Assembly: GCA_934167095.1 (NCBI GenBank)
Contig: CAKPKE010000019.1
Span: 1 to 23,475 of the forward strand
Direction of reading: 5' to 3'
Length of the DNA: 23,475 nt
Origin: an uncultured Clostridia bacterium
Lineage (GTDB): Bacteria > Bacillota > Clostridia > TANB77 > CAG-508
A program made the position numbers and the translations under genes. Every line of letters begins with the position of its first letter. Position 1 is the first letter of the stretch. The notes under the pieces are model-generated. The model was not told the DNA's origin, searched no databases, and was given only the letters and a program-made list of their open reading frames with translations. Of this stretch, positions 8,183 to 19,373 are shown one piece after another.

Positions 8183-9379
8183 TTATGATTCTGTTGTAGC
8201 ACCTGCTGCCAAAGTATATCCACCTGGCAAATAGTCTAATGGATTTAATGGCGATTTGCTGAAGAATTGAGATACATTTGATGCCTGTCTTATTTCAAAA
8301 TGTAAATGTGCACCTGTACTTCCTCCAGAATTTCCTGACGTAGCAATTACTTCTCCTTGCTTTACAAATTGGCCATCTCTTACTTTACTAGCACTTAAAT
8401 GTCCATACAATGTTACATAATTTCCACCATGGAACACCATTATATATGTTCCATATCCATTTCTGTCATAAGCATTATATGCATATCCAGATGCTGAAGC
8501 ATATACTGATTCATAGCTTGCCCCAATATCTATTCCTTTATGTAATCTGCCCCATCTCTTTTTTACAGTAGAGGTTACAATTTTATTATTGCATGGCCAT
8601 ATAAAACTTCCATCAAATTTAAGACCATTTCCACCTGTATTGTTTTTTATCTGTTCCTCTGCTTTTTTTGCAACTTCTGCTAAAGCCTTATTTACATCAG
8701 CCATAGCCTTATTATATGCATCAATTTCAGCTTGAGTTTTCTTTTCTTCTTCAGAAAGTTTATTTACTTCTGCTTGCTTTGTTTCTTGTAATACTCTTAA
8801 TTGAGCATTTTTAACTTCTTGCTCAGCTTTTAAGTTTTCAACTTCTTGCTTTTTTTCTTCAAGCTCAGCTTTATCTTTTTCTAGTCCTTGTTTCTTTTCT
8901 TCTAATTCATTTATTAAATCAGTATCTGACTCAACTATTTGTTGTATCATTGAATAGTTTGTAAAGAAATCTAGTAAGTTTTCAGAGTTGAATAACACAT
9001 CTAAAAATGATGTATCACCAGCTTCATATAATGCAACCATTCTTTGTTTTAATAAATTATTTTTTGCTTCAATCTCTTTTTCTTCCTCATTTATTTGTGT
9101 TTCTTTTTCAGTTATCTGATTTTTTACATCTTCTAATTGAGCTTTAACTTTTTCTAACTCATTTTGTGCTTCAGAAACTTTTTGAGTTAAAGTTTCAAGT
9201 TCTGATTTGGCACTATCTTTACTTTCTGTTATATCATTTAATTGACTTTTTGCATCATCAATTTTATCTTGTAAATTCTTTTTATCTTGCTCTGTTACAG
9301 CAAGTGAAGTCAGCCCTGTAGAAGCAACCAACATTAATGTTGTTAAAATTGTAAACATTAAATATATTGTTTTTCTCAT
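8183..9379 (-). CDS. Secreted coiled-coil M23 endopeptidase, EnvC/PcsB-like (copy 1)
   Basis: A 398-residue paralogue of the following gene: signal peptide (about 1-27), Glu/Lys-rich coiled coil (about 30-245) containing KQRMVALYEAGDTSFLDVLF, then an M23 domain with H280 and D284 (HKGID), H327 (LYGHL), H358 and H360 (HLHFE). It lies 23 bp after ftsX, so it is the most likely direct FtsEX partner; RBS GGAGGAATA precedes the ATG. The domain is followed by a short Gly/Ala/Thr-rich tail. Known relatives cleave peptide cross-bridges at the division site or along the wall; the exact bond cut here is not visible. Confidence 0.91.
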   Translation of the reverse strand: MRKTIYLMFTILTTLMLVASTGLTSLAVTEQDKKNLQDKIDDAKSQLNDITESKDSAKSELETLTQKVSEAQNELEKVKAQLEDVKNQITEKETQINEEEKEIEAKNNLLKQRMVALYEAGDTSFLDVLFNSENLLDFFTNYSMIQQIVESDTDLINELEEKKQGLEKDKAELEEKKQEVENLKAEQEVKNAQLRVLQETKQAEVNKLSEEEKKTQAEIDAYNKAMADVNKALAEVAKKAEEQIKNNTGGNGLKFDGSFIWPCNNKIVTSTVKKRWGRLHKGIDIGASYESVYASASGYAYNAYDRNGYGTYIMVFHGGNYVTLYGHLSASKVRDGQFVKQGEVIATSGNSGGSTGAHLHFEIRQASNVSQFFSKSPLNPLDYLPGGYTLAAGATTES

Positions 9380-9402
9380 ATTATTCCTCCGTATATTACT
9401 TA

Positions 9403-10302
9403 CTATACTTTTAAATATTTTCTCATTGAGATAACACTTCCTAAAGTTCCAATTCCAATTCCTAGAACCAAATAAACTGTTACTAATAATGATACCATGT
9501 CACTAAAGCTTAATAATGTATATCCTACTTTTTGTAATATTACAGAATCTGTAATTGCATTTCCTCCTGCATAATACACGATTCCAATTATCACTAAAGA
9601 TAGCATTGCTGCTAAAACTCCAATTATTACACCTTCAACTATAAATGGCCATCTTATAAATCCATCTGTTGCACCTACATATTTCATAATTGAAATTTCT
9701 TTTCTTCTTGCATGCACTGCTAATTTTATTGTATTTGATATTATAAATATTGAAATTACAACTAGCATTGTAAGTATTGTAGCAGATATTACTCTTATAA
9801 TATTTGCGACACTTATTAATCCATTTATTGTATCATTTTTGCTTGATATTTCAGCAATTTTATCTATCTTTTTTATTTCAGTTTGTACTGCATCATTTTT
9901 AGTTAAATCTGTAAGTGTTACATAATATGATGCCCTAAAAGGATTGTCCTCATCCCAGCCAGCAAGCAAGCTTTGTTTATTTTTTAATTTTTCTTTCATT
10001 TGATTTAATGCATCTTCTTTAGATACATAAGTTACTTTATTTACTCCATCAATCGATTTCAAGCTATTTCCTATTTCTTCAATTTGTGTGTCTGTTGTAT
10101 CTTTATCAATAAAAACTTGCATTCCTTGTTCTATTTCTATTGTTTTTACTAAATAATTGATATTTTCAATTACTATAAAGAACAATCCAAAGATAAGCAT
10201 TGTAGCACACATTATCGCAAGAGATGCACCCGCTGATTTTTTATTGTGCACTACATTTCTAAAACCTTCACCTAATAAATATCCTATCATACTATATTTC
10301 AC
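9403..10302 (-). CDS. ftsX: Cell division protein FtsX
   Basis: FtsX is the membrane subunit of the FtsEX complex, passing ATP-driven conformational change to peptidoglycan hydrolases outside the cell. The product has one membrane segment near the N-terminus, a large extracellular domain (roughly residues 55-165) and three C-terminal membrane segments, ending MRKYLKV. I chose a GTG start at 10302, giving 299 residues beginning MKYSMIGYLLGEGFRN, because GGTGG lies 8 bp upstream and the N-terminus then matches the family. A GTG at 10326 would add eight residues. It overlaps the end of ftsE by 11 bp, indicating translational coupling. Confidence 0.92.
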   Translation of the reverse strand: MKYSMIGYLLGEGFRNVVHNKKSAGASLAIMCATMLIFGLFFIVIENINYLVKTIEIEQGMQVFIDKDTTDTQIEEIGNSLKSIDGVNKVTYVSKEDALNQMKEKLKNKQSLLAGWDEDNPFRASYYVTLTDLTKNDAVQTEIKKIDKIAEISSKNDTINGLISVANIIRVISATILTMLVVISIFIISNTIKLAVHARRKEISIMKYVGATDGFIRWPFIVEGVIIGVLAAMLSLVIIGIVYYAGGNAITDSVILQKVGYTLLSFSDMVSLLVTVYLVLGIGIGTLGSVISMRKYLKV

Positions 10303-10975
10303 CGTCGTATCCACCCCTTTTATCACTTATAATATTTCCGTTATCTATACGAATAACTCTTTTTTTCATTCTATCTACAATGTCTTTTGCGTGTGTTGCG
10401 ACAACAAGTGTAGTACCTCTTAGATTTATTTCGTTTAAAAGTTGCATTATATCCCAAGCTGTGTCTGGGTCTAGATTTCCCGTAGGCTCATCTGCAATTA
10501 GCATTGATGGATTATTAACTAGAGCTCTAGCTAAAGCAACTCTTTGTTGTTCTCCTCCTGATAGCTCATTTGGATAAACATTTGCTTTATCGCTTAATCC
10601 AACCATTGCAAGAACCATTGGAACTTGTCTTCTTATATGTTTTGGTGTTGCACTTACAATTCTCATTGCAAAAGCAACATTTTCATAAACTGTTTTATCT
10701 GGTAAAAGTCTGAAGTCTTGGAAAACCACTCCCATACTTCTTCTTAAATATGGAACTCTTTTTCTTTTTAAAAATGTTGTGTCTTTACCATTTATTATTA
10801 TTCTTCCAGATGTTGGCTCTTCTTCTTTTAAAATTAATTTTATTAATGTAGATTTTCCTGAACCTGATGAACCTACCAAGAACGCAAAATCTCCTTTTTC
10901 TATTTTAAAGTTTGCATTATGAACCGCTTCTGTACCAGTATCATAAGTTTTGCAAACATTTCTAAACTCTATCAT
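10292..10975 (-). CDS. ftsE: Cell division ATP-binding protein FtsE
   Basis: FtsE is the cytoplasmic ATPase of FtsEX. The 227-residue ABC protein has Walker A GSSGSGKS (35-42), Q86, signature LSGGE (138-142), Walker B MLIADE (158-163) and the switch H195, all intact. Length and motifs are typical. It is first in an operon of ftsE, ftsX, two M23 hydrolases and ctpA. A consensus-like promoter lies 43-71 bp upstream. Confidence 0.96.
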   Translation of the reverse strand: MIEFRNVCKTYDTGTEAVHNANFKIEKGDFAFLVGSSGSGKSTLIKLILKEEEPTSGRIIINGKDTTFLKRKRVPYLRRSMGVVFQDFRLLPDKTVYENVAFAMRIVSATPKHIRRQVPMVLAMVGLSDKANVYPNELSGGEQQRVALARALVNNPSMLIADEPTGNLDPDTAWDIMQLLNEINLRGTTLVVATHAKDIVDRMKKRVIRIDNGNIISDKRGGYDGEI

Positions 10976-11017
10976 AATGAATTTTTCCTTTCAAAGATAT
11001 TTCTCCTATTCTTACAT

Positions 11018-11046
11018 ATCATATCAATAAACGACATTAAATGCAA
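11018..11046 (-). promoter_or_regulatory. Promoter of the ftsEX operon
   Basis: On the minus strand TTGCAT (11041-11046) and TATGAT (11018-11023) are 17 bp apart, just downstream of the terminator of the preceding operon and upstream of the ftsE RBS. Confidence 0.6.
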
Positions 11047-11056
11047 TAGAAAATAT

Positions 11057-11096
11057 TAAAAAAAAACTGATTTTGCTAACCACAAAATCTAGTTTT
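11057..11096 (-). terminator. Terminator of the LytTR operon
   Basis: On the minus strand a stem AAAACT-(A bulge)-GATTTTG / CAAAATCAGTTTT with a 7-nt loop is followed by a long T run. It ends the three-gene LytTR unit 9 bp after its last stop codon. Confidence 0.85.
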
Positions 11097-11104
11097 CTTT
11101 TAGT

Positions 11105-11347
11105 TTAATATAGTTCATTTGCTTCTTCTTGTGTAATAGTATTATATTCTAAGCAGAAGTCAATTTGTTTTTTTCTTTCTTCTGAATCTTCTATACTTTT
11201 TAAATGTTCAATCAGTTCTAATTTGCCATTTGGAATAGAATTATTTTCGTCAAATAAATGTGATGAATACACTTTATATATTCCAAATAAAACTGCTACA
11301 ATTATAAGAATAACAATAAAAGTTATAAGAGTTTTTTTATTTTTCAT
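11105..11347 (-). CDS. Small single-pass membrane protein, function unknown
   Basis: An 80-residue protein with a basic start, one membrane segment (about 7-26) and a soluble tail rich in Glu, Lys and Ile. The end of the tail (EYNTITQEEANELY) has the look of a short helix-turn-helix of SHOCT type, but this is only a resemblance. Its ATG overlaps the end of the upstream gene by 11 bp, and GGTGG precedes it, so it is translated with that gene. As the last gene of a LytTR operon it may belong to a membrane-controlled regulator of the kind known as LytTR regulatory systems, where a small membrane protein restrains the regulator. Function is inferred from context only. Confidence 0.75.
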   Translation of the reverse strand: MKNKKTLITFIVILIIVAVLFGIYKVYSSHLFDENNSIPNGKLELIEHLKSIEDSEERKKQIDFCLEYNTITQEEANELY

Positions 11348-11618
11348 TTATGCCACCACCTTTCTTTCTTAATTTTTCAAGTTTTATATTTAACTTTTTT
11401 ACTATTAAATAATTATATAAAATTTGCATAATAACTAATAAGAAGCATATTACAATATATATAATTAAAACAGTACCAAAATTTTCTTTTAAATTCTCAA
11501 AAAATGTTGTTTTAATTCTTAAATGTTTTGAAATAACATATTCTATTCCAGAACACAATAACTCAAATAATACTCCACTAACAATAAAAGTTATAATTAT
11601 TTTTAATGTATTTTTCAT
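11337..11618 (-). CDS. Small two-helix membrane protein next to LytTR regulator
   Basis: A 93-residue protein with two predicted membrane segments (about 6-27 and 48-70) and a basic C-terminus (EKLRKKGGG). I do not recognise a named family. It starts 2 bp after the LytTR gene stop, with AAAGGA upstream, and overlaps the next gene. Single-domain LytTR proteins in streptococci (HdrRM, BrsRM) are paired with a membrane partner that inhibits them; a similar role is plausible here but not shown by the sequence. Confidence 0.75.
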   Translation of the reverse strand: MKNTLKIIITFIVSGVLFELLCSGIEYVISKHLRIKTTFFENLKENFGTVLIIYIVICFLLVIMQILYNYLIVKKLNIKLEKLRKKGGGINEK

Positions 11619-11620
11619 AG

Positions 11621-12073
11621 CTATATTATCCTTTCATCAAAAAATTCCAAAACATCTCTAATTTTTCTTCTAGACACATCAAGTCGCATATCATTATCTA
11701 ATATTACTTGGATTTTTCCAGTTTTACTAATATCAAAATTTCTTACATGTTCAATATTTACTATACTATTTTTAGATATTCTCATAAAATTTTCAGAAAT
11801 TTTTTCTACCTCATATAACTTACTTTTAATTCTATAAGTATCTTCTGCTGTTTTACAATAATTGGATTTTTCTTTACTAAAAAAGAATAGTATATCATTA
11901 TAGAATATCTCTTTTATTAAATAATCTTTTTGGACTAATATGGAATTATTATATTTTTTTATATATTCAATAAATTTTTCCATTTCTTTATTCTCTTCAT
12001 TAAATTGCAAATTAATATTCACTTCATTTTTATTTACTTTTGAGTTTGCATTTTTCACAATATTAAATTTCAT
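11621..12073 (-). CDS. LytTR-domain DNA-binding regulator
   Basis: A 150-residue protein whose C-terminal two thirds (about residues 55-148) form a LytTR DNA-binding domain: NDILFFFSKEKSNYCKT, FMRISKNSIVNIEHV and the end VSRRKIRDVLEFF match the family pattern. There is no receiver domain, so it is not a classical two-component response regulator; the first 50 residues are charged and unassigned. RBS AAGGAG lies close before the ATG. It heads an operon with two tiny membrane proteins and is divergent from the secreted-protein gene at 12279, which makes that gene a candidate target. Confidence 0.88.
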   Translation of the reverse strand: MKFNIVKNANSKVNKNEVNINLQFNEENKEMEKFIEYIKKYNNSILVQKDYLIKEIFYNDILFFFSKEKSNYCKTAEDTYRIKSKLYEVEKISENFMRISKNSIVNIEHVRNFDISKTGKIQVILDNDMRLDVSRRKIRDVLEFFDERII

Positions 12074-12181
12074 TTCTTCTCCTTAGTTATTTTTAGAATA
12101 TATCAAAATCTCATAAAAGTAAATATGTTTACGACAAGCGTTTCTTTTTTTGTGATAAGTGGTTATTCTAGTAAATAAATA

Positions 12182-12210
12182 TTGATTTGCTTTTATTTTC
12201 ATGCTATCAT
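12182..12210 (+). promoter_or_regulatory. Promoter of the secreted-protein gene, with palindrome over the -10
   Basis: TTGATT (12182-12187), 17 bp, TATCAT (12205-12210). The -10 is the left arm of a palindrome TATCAT-GCTT-ATGATA (12205-12220), a possible operator at the start site. The predicted start is near 12217, giving a leader of about 62 nt. Confidence 0.6.
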
Positions 12211-12244
12211 GCTTATGATATTTTTGAGATTTTCTCATTGGTAT

Positions 12245-12262
12245 CTGGGGTAAGGTAGTAAA
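12245..12262 (+). repeat. Left arm of inverted repeat flanking the secreted-protein gene
   Basis: CTGGGGTAAGGTAGTAAA in the 5' UTR, 3 bp before the Shine-Dalgarno region. It is complementary, apart from a 2-nt AA bulge, to TTTACTACCACCCCAG at 12843-12858 just downstream of the gene: 16 base pairs in total. Confidence 0.8.
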
Positions 12263-12278
12263 AAGAAAGGAACACTAT

Positions 12279-12797
12279 ATGAATTTTTTCAAAAGAGTTT
12301 TCACTATGCTTTTGGCTCTGTGTATGACTTTTGGTATCACCACTACAACAGCATTCGCTGCTGAAGTGGATGCAAGCAAGTCTAGCACCTCAATTGCAAT
12401 ACCTGTCAATGAGTCTATCATTTATCAAGACGAAGATGTCGTTATAACCTGCGTCAATGAAACAGAGCAAAAATCTTTAATGTCTGCAAAAGCCACAACT
12501 TATGAATCTGTCTGGCTTAATTCAAGTGATTCAGGTTCTTTCGTTGTAAACACACAAAACAGTGGTACTATTGGTGTAACACTGAAAGTAGAATCTTCAT
12601 CTAATAGCTCATTTGCATACCTTTCCATTCAAAAGCCTAATGGTAGTTACTTTAAAGAGAATGTATATGTTTCTCCTACAACCAACAATGGTAATGGTGG
12701 CGTTTATAAAATGTATTTTGCCTCAAGTGGTAATTACACAATTCATTATGTCGCTTATACAGATGTTGGTATGAGAATTATGTGCTGGCTCTATTAA
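12279..12797 (+). CDS. Secreted protein of unknown function
   Basis: A 172-residue protein with a clear signal peptide (MNFFKRVFTMLLALC..., cleavage probably after AFA or AFAA near residue 28). The mature part is rich in Ser, Thr, Asn and Val and looks like an all-beta domain, ending in an aromatic C-terminus (CWLY). I recognise no named family. RBS AAAGGA lies about 9 bp before the ATG. It is one of only two plus-strand genes here, its codons look richer in G and C than its neighbours, and it is bounded by an inverted repeat; these hint at transfer. It is divergent from the LytTR gene, and such regulators often control secreted peptides or proteins, but no LytTR site could be assigned with confidence. 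Confidence 0.8.
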   Translation: MNFFKRVFTMLLALCMTFGITTTTAFAAEVDASKSSTSIAIPVNESIIYQDEDVVITCVNETEQKSLMSAKATTYESVWLNSSDSGSFVVNTQNSGTIGVTLKVESSSNSSFAYLSIQKPNGSYFKENVYVSPTTNNGNGGVYKMYFASSGNYTIHYVAYTDVGMRIMCWLY

Positions 12798-12842
12798 TAT
12801 TAACTTTTTCATAATATTTTAATATTAATCTGTAAATGTCCA

Positions 12843-12858
12843 TTTACTACCACCCCAG
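12843..12858 (+). repeat. Right arm of inverted repeat flanking the secreted-protein gene
   Basis: TTTACTACCACCCCAG, the partner of 12245-12262. It lies 45 bp after the stop codon and runs directly into the strong hairpin at 12858-12881; its CACCC could also pair with the GGGTG of that hairpin, so the pairings are mutually exclusive. Confidence 0.8.
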
Positions 12859-12881
12859 GGTGTTTCCTCTTGGAAACACCC
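12858..12881 (+). other. Perfect 10-bp hairpin after the secreted-protein gene
   Basis: GGGTGTTTCC-TCTT-GGAAACACCC is a perfect stem with a 4-nt loop. On the plus strand it is followed by TC and A residues, not T, so it is not a textbook intrinsic terminator on either strand. It may end or protect the plus-strand mRNA together with the next hairpin. Confidence 0.7.
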
Positions 12882-12883
12882 TC

Positions 12884-12917
12884 AAAAAAAATTGACTGAA
12901 ATTTTCAGCCAATTTTC
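12884..12917 (-). terminator. Transketolase operon terminator
   Basis: On the minus strand AAAATTG / CAATTTT (arms 12910-12916 and 12888-12894) plus an inner CTGAA/TTCAG stem is followed by eight T. On the plus strand the same hairpin is followed more loosely by a T-rich run, so it may serve both convergent genes. Confidence 0.75.
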
Positions 12918-12929
12918 GTCAATATTTTT

Positions 12930-13751
12930 TTATTTTGAAAGCTCTTTGATAGCTATTTTATATTCTTCTTCAGAAGGTGCTTTTCCATGCCATTCCACCT
13001 TGTTTTCCATAAAAGAAACGCCTTTTCCTTTTACTGTTTTTGCAATAATTATACTAGGAGAACCTTTATGCATTTTTGCTTCTTCAAAACTGTCAATTAA
13101 GCTTTCTATATTATTTCCATCTGTTTCAATAACATTAAATCCAAATGCATTCCATTTGCTATAAATCATATCAAGGCCTTTTACTTCTTCTATAGTTCCA
13201 TCTATTTGCAATTTGTTATAATCTAAAATTACGCATAAATTATCAAGTTTGTATTTGTTTGAAGTCATTGCAGCTTCCCAAATTTGGCCTTCTTCACTTT
13301 CGCCATCTCCAATTATACAATAAATTCTAGCACCTAATCCATCCATTTTTGACGCAAGTGCCATTCCATTTGCAATAGACAAACCTTGTCCAAGCGAACC
13401 TGTTGACATATCTATTCCTTCTATTTGTTCCATATCAGGATGACCTTGAAGTCTTGAACCTAGCTTTCTAAAAGTTAAAAGTTCATCTTTGCTAATATAT
13501 CCTTTTTCTGCAAGAACACCATATAAAGCAGCAACTGCATGACCTTTTGAAAGTACTAATCTATCTCTTAAATTTGATTTTGGATCATCAGCACTTAAAT
13601 TCATTTGATTAAAATATAATACCGTTAAAATATCTGCGATAGATAAAGCTCCTCCTGGATGGCCAGAATTTGCGCTATAAACTTCTTCTATTATATCTTT
13701 TCTCACATTACATGCGATTTTTTTTAGTTCCTCTACATCTGTAATTTTCAA
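12930..13751 (-). CDS. Transketolase, N-terminal (TPP-binding) subunit
   Basis: With its partner subunit this transfers two-carbon units between sugar phosphates in the non-oxidative pentose phosphate pathway. The 273-residue product carries SGHPGG near the N-terminus and the thiamine-diphosphate motif IIGDGESEEGQIWE followed by DYN. I chose a TTG start at 13751 because GGAGG lies 8 bp upstream; a TTG at 13766 would overlap that RBS. It starts 16 bp after the C-terminal subunit stop. Split transketolases are known in many Clostridia; the usual order there has the N-terminal subunit first, so the reversed order here is notable. Confidence 0.92.
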   Translation of the reverse strand: MKITDVEELKKIACNVRKDIIEEVYSANSGHPGGALSIADILTVLYFNQMNLSADDPKSNLRDRLVLSKGHAVAALYGVLAEKGYISKDELLTFRKLGSRLQGHPDMEQIEGIDMSTGSLGQGLSIANGMALASKMDGLGARIYCIIGDGESEEGQIWEAAMTSNKYKLDNLCVILDYNKLQIDGTIEEVKGLDMIYSKWNAFGFNVIETDGNNIESLIDSFEEAKMHKGSPSIIIAKTVKGKGVSFMENKVEWHGKAPSEEEYKIAIKELSK

Positions 13752-13767
13752 ATTTTTATCCTCCAAT

Positions 13768-14712
13768 TTACATTAACTCTTTTACTTTTTTTATAATAGC
13801 TTCTGCATCAATTTCATATTTATGCATTAGTTCTTCTGCTTTTCCAGACTCTCCAAAACTATCTTTTATTCCCATTTTAACCAATTTTTTAGGATATTTA
13901 TTACATAAAACTTCTTCTACCGCTCCCCCTAAGCCTCCAATTACACTATGGTCTTCTACTGTAATCAGATTTTTAGTTTCAGTAGCACACTTTACAATTA
14001 ATTTTTCATCAATTGGTTTAATTGTATGAATGTCAACAACTCTTACATTTATTCCTTCATGCGAAAGTACTTCTTGTGCTTTTATGCTTTCAGACACAGT
14101 TACACCTGTTGCAAATATTGTAGCATCTATTCCATCTCCGATTTGAATACCTTTTCCTATTTCGAATTTCCAATTTTCATCTGTATAAATTTCTGGAGTT
14201 TTAACTCTTGCAAGTCTTAAATAAACAGGTCCATTTATTTTTGAAATTTCATTAACTGCCCACTTTGTTTGTCTATCATCAGAAGTAGACATTACAATCA
14301 TGTTAGGCACACATCTCATCATATTTATATCTTCTAACATTTGATGAGTTGCACCATCTTCTCCAACAGTTATTCCAGCATGTGTTGCACAAATTTTTAC
14401 ATTTGCCCTAGTATGAGCAATGCTGTTTCTTACCTGGTCATAAGCTCTACCTGCTGCAAACACTGCAAAAGTGCTTACATACGGAATTTTTTCAAAACTT
14501 GCAAGGCCTACAGCTGTTCCCATCATGTCTTGTTCTGCAATTCCAATATCAAAAAATCTATCTGGAAACTTTTTTGCAAATTCAATTGTTTTTGTCGCTG
14601 TAGCTAAGTCAGCATCTAGTACAACAACATTTTGATTATTTTCACCAAGCTCAGCTAACGCTTTTCCATAGCTTTCTCTTGTTGCAATTTTATTATTGTT
14701 TTCTATATTCAT
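13768..14712 (-). CDS. Transketolase, C-terminal subunit
   Basis: The 314-residue product contains the pyrimidine-binding domain with the catalytic glutamate in DIGIAEQDMMG (E60), the GITVGEDGATHQ segment, and a transketolase C-terminal domain (about 185-310, ATGVTVSESIKAQ...). It must pair with the next gene to form an enzyme of normal transketolase length. RBS AAAGGAG precedes the ATG. Its start is only 23 bp after the stop of the LRR gene at 14736-16711 and I see no terminator between them, so it may be co-transcribed with that gene. A DXS-like protein is excluded by the split layout and the IAEQ context. Confidence 0.92.
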   Translation of the reverse strand: MNIENNNKIATRESYGKALAELGENNQNVVVLDADLATATKTIEFAKKFPDRFFDIGIAEQDMMGTAVGLASFEKIPYVSTFAVFAAGRAYDQVRNSIAHTRANVKICATHAGITVGEDGATHQMLEDINMMRCVPNMIVMSTSDDRQTKWAVNEISKINGPVYLRLARVKTPEIYTDENWKFEIGKGIQIGDGIDATIFATGVTVSESIKAQEVLSHEGINVRVVDIHTIKPIDEKLIVKCATETKNLITVEDHSVIGGLGGAVEEVLCNKYPKKLVKMGIKDSFGESGKAEELMHKYEIDAEAIIKKVKELM

Positions 14713-14735
14713 CGCTAAAAACTCCTTTTTTTATT

Positions 14736-16711
<1,976 letters not shown>

Positions 16712-16748
16712 TTTTCTTTTGTCCTTTCTTATTTATGCTTATAGCATT

Positions 16749-16777
16749 ATTCTATATTTACTTCTATAAAAAATCAA
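16749..16777 (-). promoter_or_regulatory. Promoter of the downstream LRR gene
   Basis: TTGATT (16772-16777), 17 bp, TAGAAT (16749-16754) on the minus strand, with the predicted start near 16742. This shows that the OFF gene still has an intact transcription signal. Confidence 0.55.
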
Positions 16778-16800
16778 GACATAATATATAAATATTATGT

Positions 16801-16801
<1 letters not shown>
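16778..16801 (-). terminator. Hairpin after the upstream LRR gene
   Basis: A perfect inverted repeat GACATAATAT-ATAA-ATATTATGTC overlaps the last base of the LRR stop codon and is followed on the minus strand by TTGATTTTTT. The stem is AT-rich, so it would be a weak terminator. It separates the two LRR genes. Confidence 0.55.
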
Positions 16802-18783
<1,982 letters not shown>

Positions 18784-18826
18784 TTTTTTATTTTCCTCCT
18801 TGGTGTTTTTTTACATATTTATTTAA

Positions 18827-18856
18827 ATTATAATTTATGCTTTTAACTTTTTTGAA
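18827..18856 (-). promoter_or_regulatory. Possible promoter of the upstream LRR gene
   Basis: A perfect -10 TATAAT (18827-18832) with a weak -35 TTCAAA (18851-18856) at 18 bp. It predicts a leader of about 35 nt before ATG 18783. Confidence 0.4.
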
Positions 18857-18916
18857 GTGTTTAATAATATTGTTTAAGTTGTATTATTTCTTTTTCATAT
18901 TAGTTTTATTCATAAT

Positions 18917-18969
18917 AAAAAAACGTTGGGCACCCCAAAAACACACTTGACGTGCATCTGGGGTGCTCC
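18917..18969 (-). terminator. spoVA operon terminator
   Basis: After the spoVAE stop the minus strand forms AGCACCCC / GGGGTGCC arms (18960-18967 and 18929-18936), with a smaller GCAC/GTGT stem in the loop, followed by AACGTTTTTTT. Confidence 0.85.
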
Positions 18970-18973
18970 ATTT

Positions 18974-19360
18974 TTATTGCTTTTTAATTTTTGGCTTAGC
19001 TAATAGCGAAGCTATATATCCAAAGAATATTGCAGCTGCAATTCCTCCAGCAGAGGCTTTAACACCACCTGTGAAAGCTCCTAAAATTCCATCTTCTTTT
19101 ACAGCTTCTATTGCTCCTTTTGCAAGATTTGCTCCAAAACCAGTAAGTGGCACAGTTGCCCCGCATCCAGCAAAATCAATTAAATATTTGTATATTCCAA
19201 GTCCGCCTAAAATTGCTCCAGCAGTTACAAATGTTACTAAAATTCTAGCTGGTGTTAACTTTGTTTTATCAATTAAGATTTGACCTATTATACATATTAT
19301 TCCACCAGTTATAAAACATCTAAGTAATTGCATCCAATCTATACTTTGTAAAAATTCCAT
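18974..19360 (-). CDS. spoVAE: Stage V sporulation protein AE (SpoVAEb type)
   Basis: A small integral membrane protein of the SpoVA complex, which moves Ca-dipicolinic acid into the forespore and out at germination. The 128-residue product has about four hydrophobic segments and family motifs such as GGIICIIGQILIDKTKLTPA and GCGATVPLTGFGANLAKG. It starts 13 bp after spoVAD and ends the operon. It resembles SpoVAC over the CxIGQ and VPITGF parts, as expected for this pair. Confidence 0.93.
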   Translation of the reverse strand: MEFLQSIDWMQLLRCFITGGIICIIGQILIDKTKLTPARILVTFVTAGAILGGLGIYKYLIDFAGCGATVPLTGFGANLAKGAIEAVKEDGILGAFTGGVKASAGGIAAAIFFGYIASLLAKPKIKKQ

Positions 19361-19373
19361 TTTATCACCCCTT

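Noticed and set aside
12858..12881. Perfect hairpin as a classical intrinsic terminator
   Set aside because: There is no T run on the 3' side in either direction, so I list it as a hairpin only.
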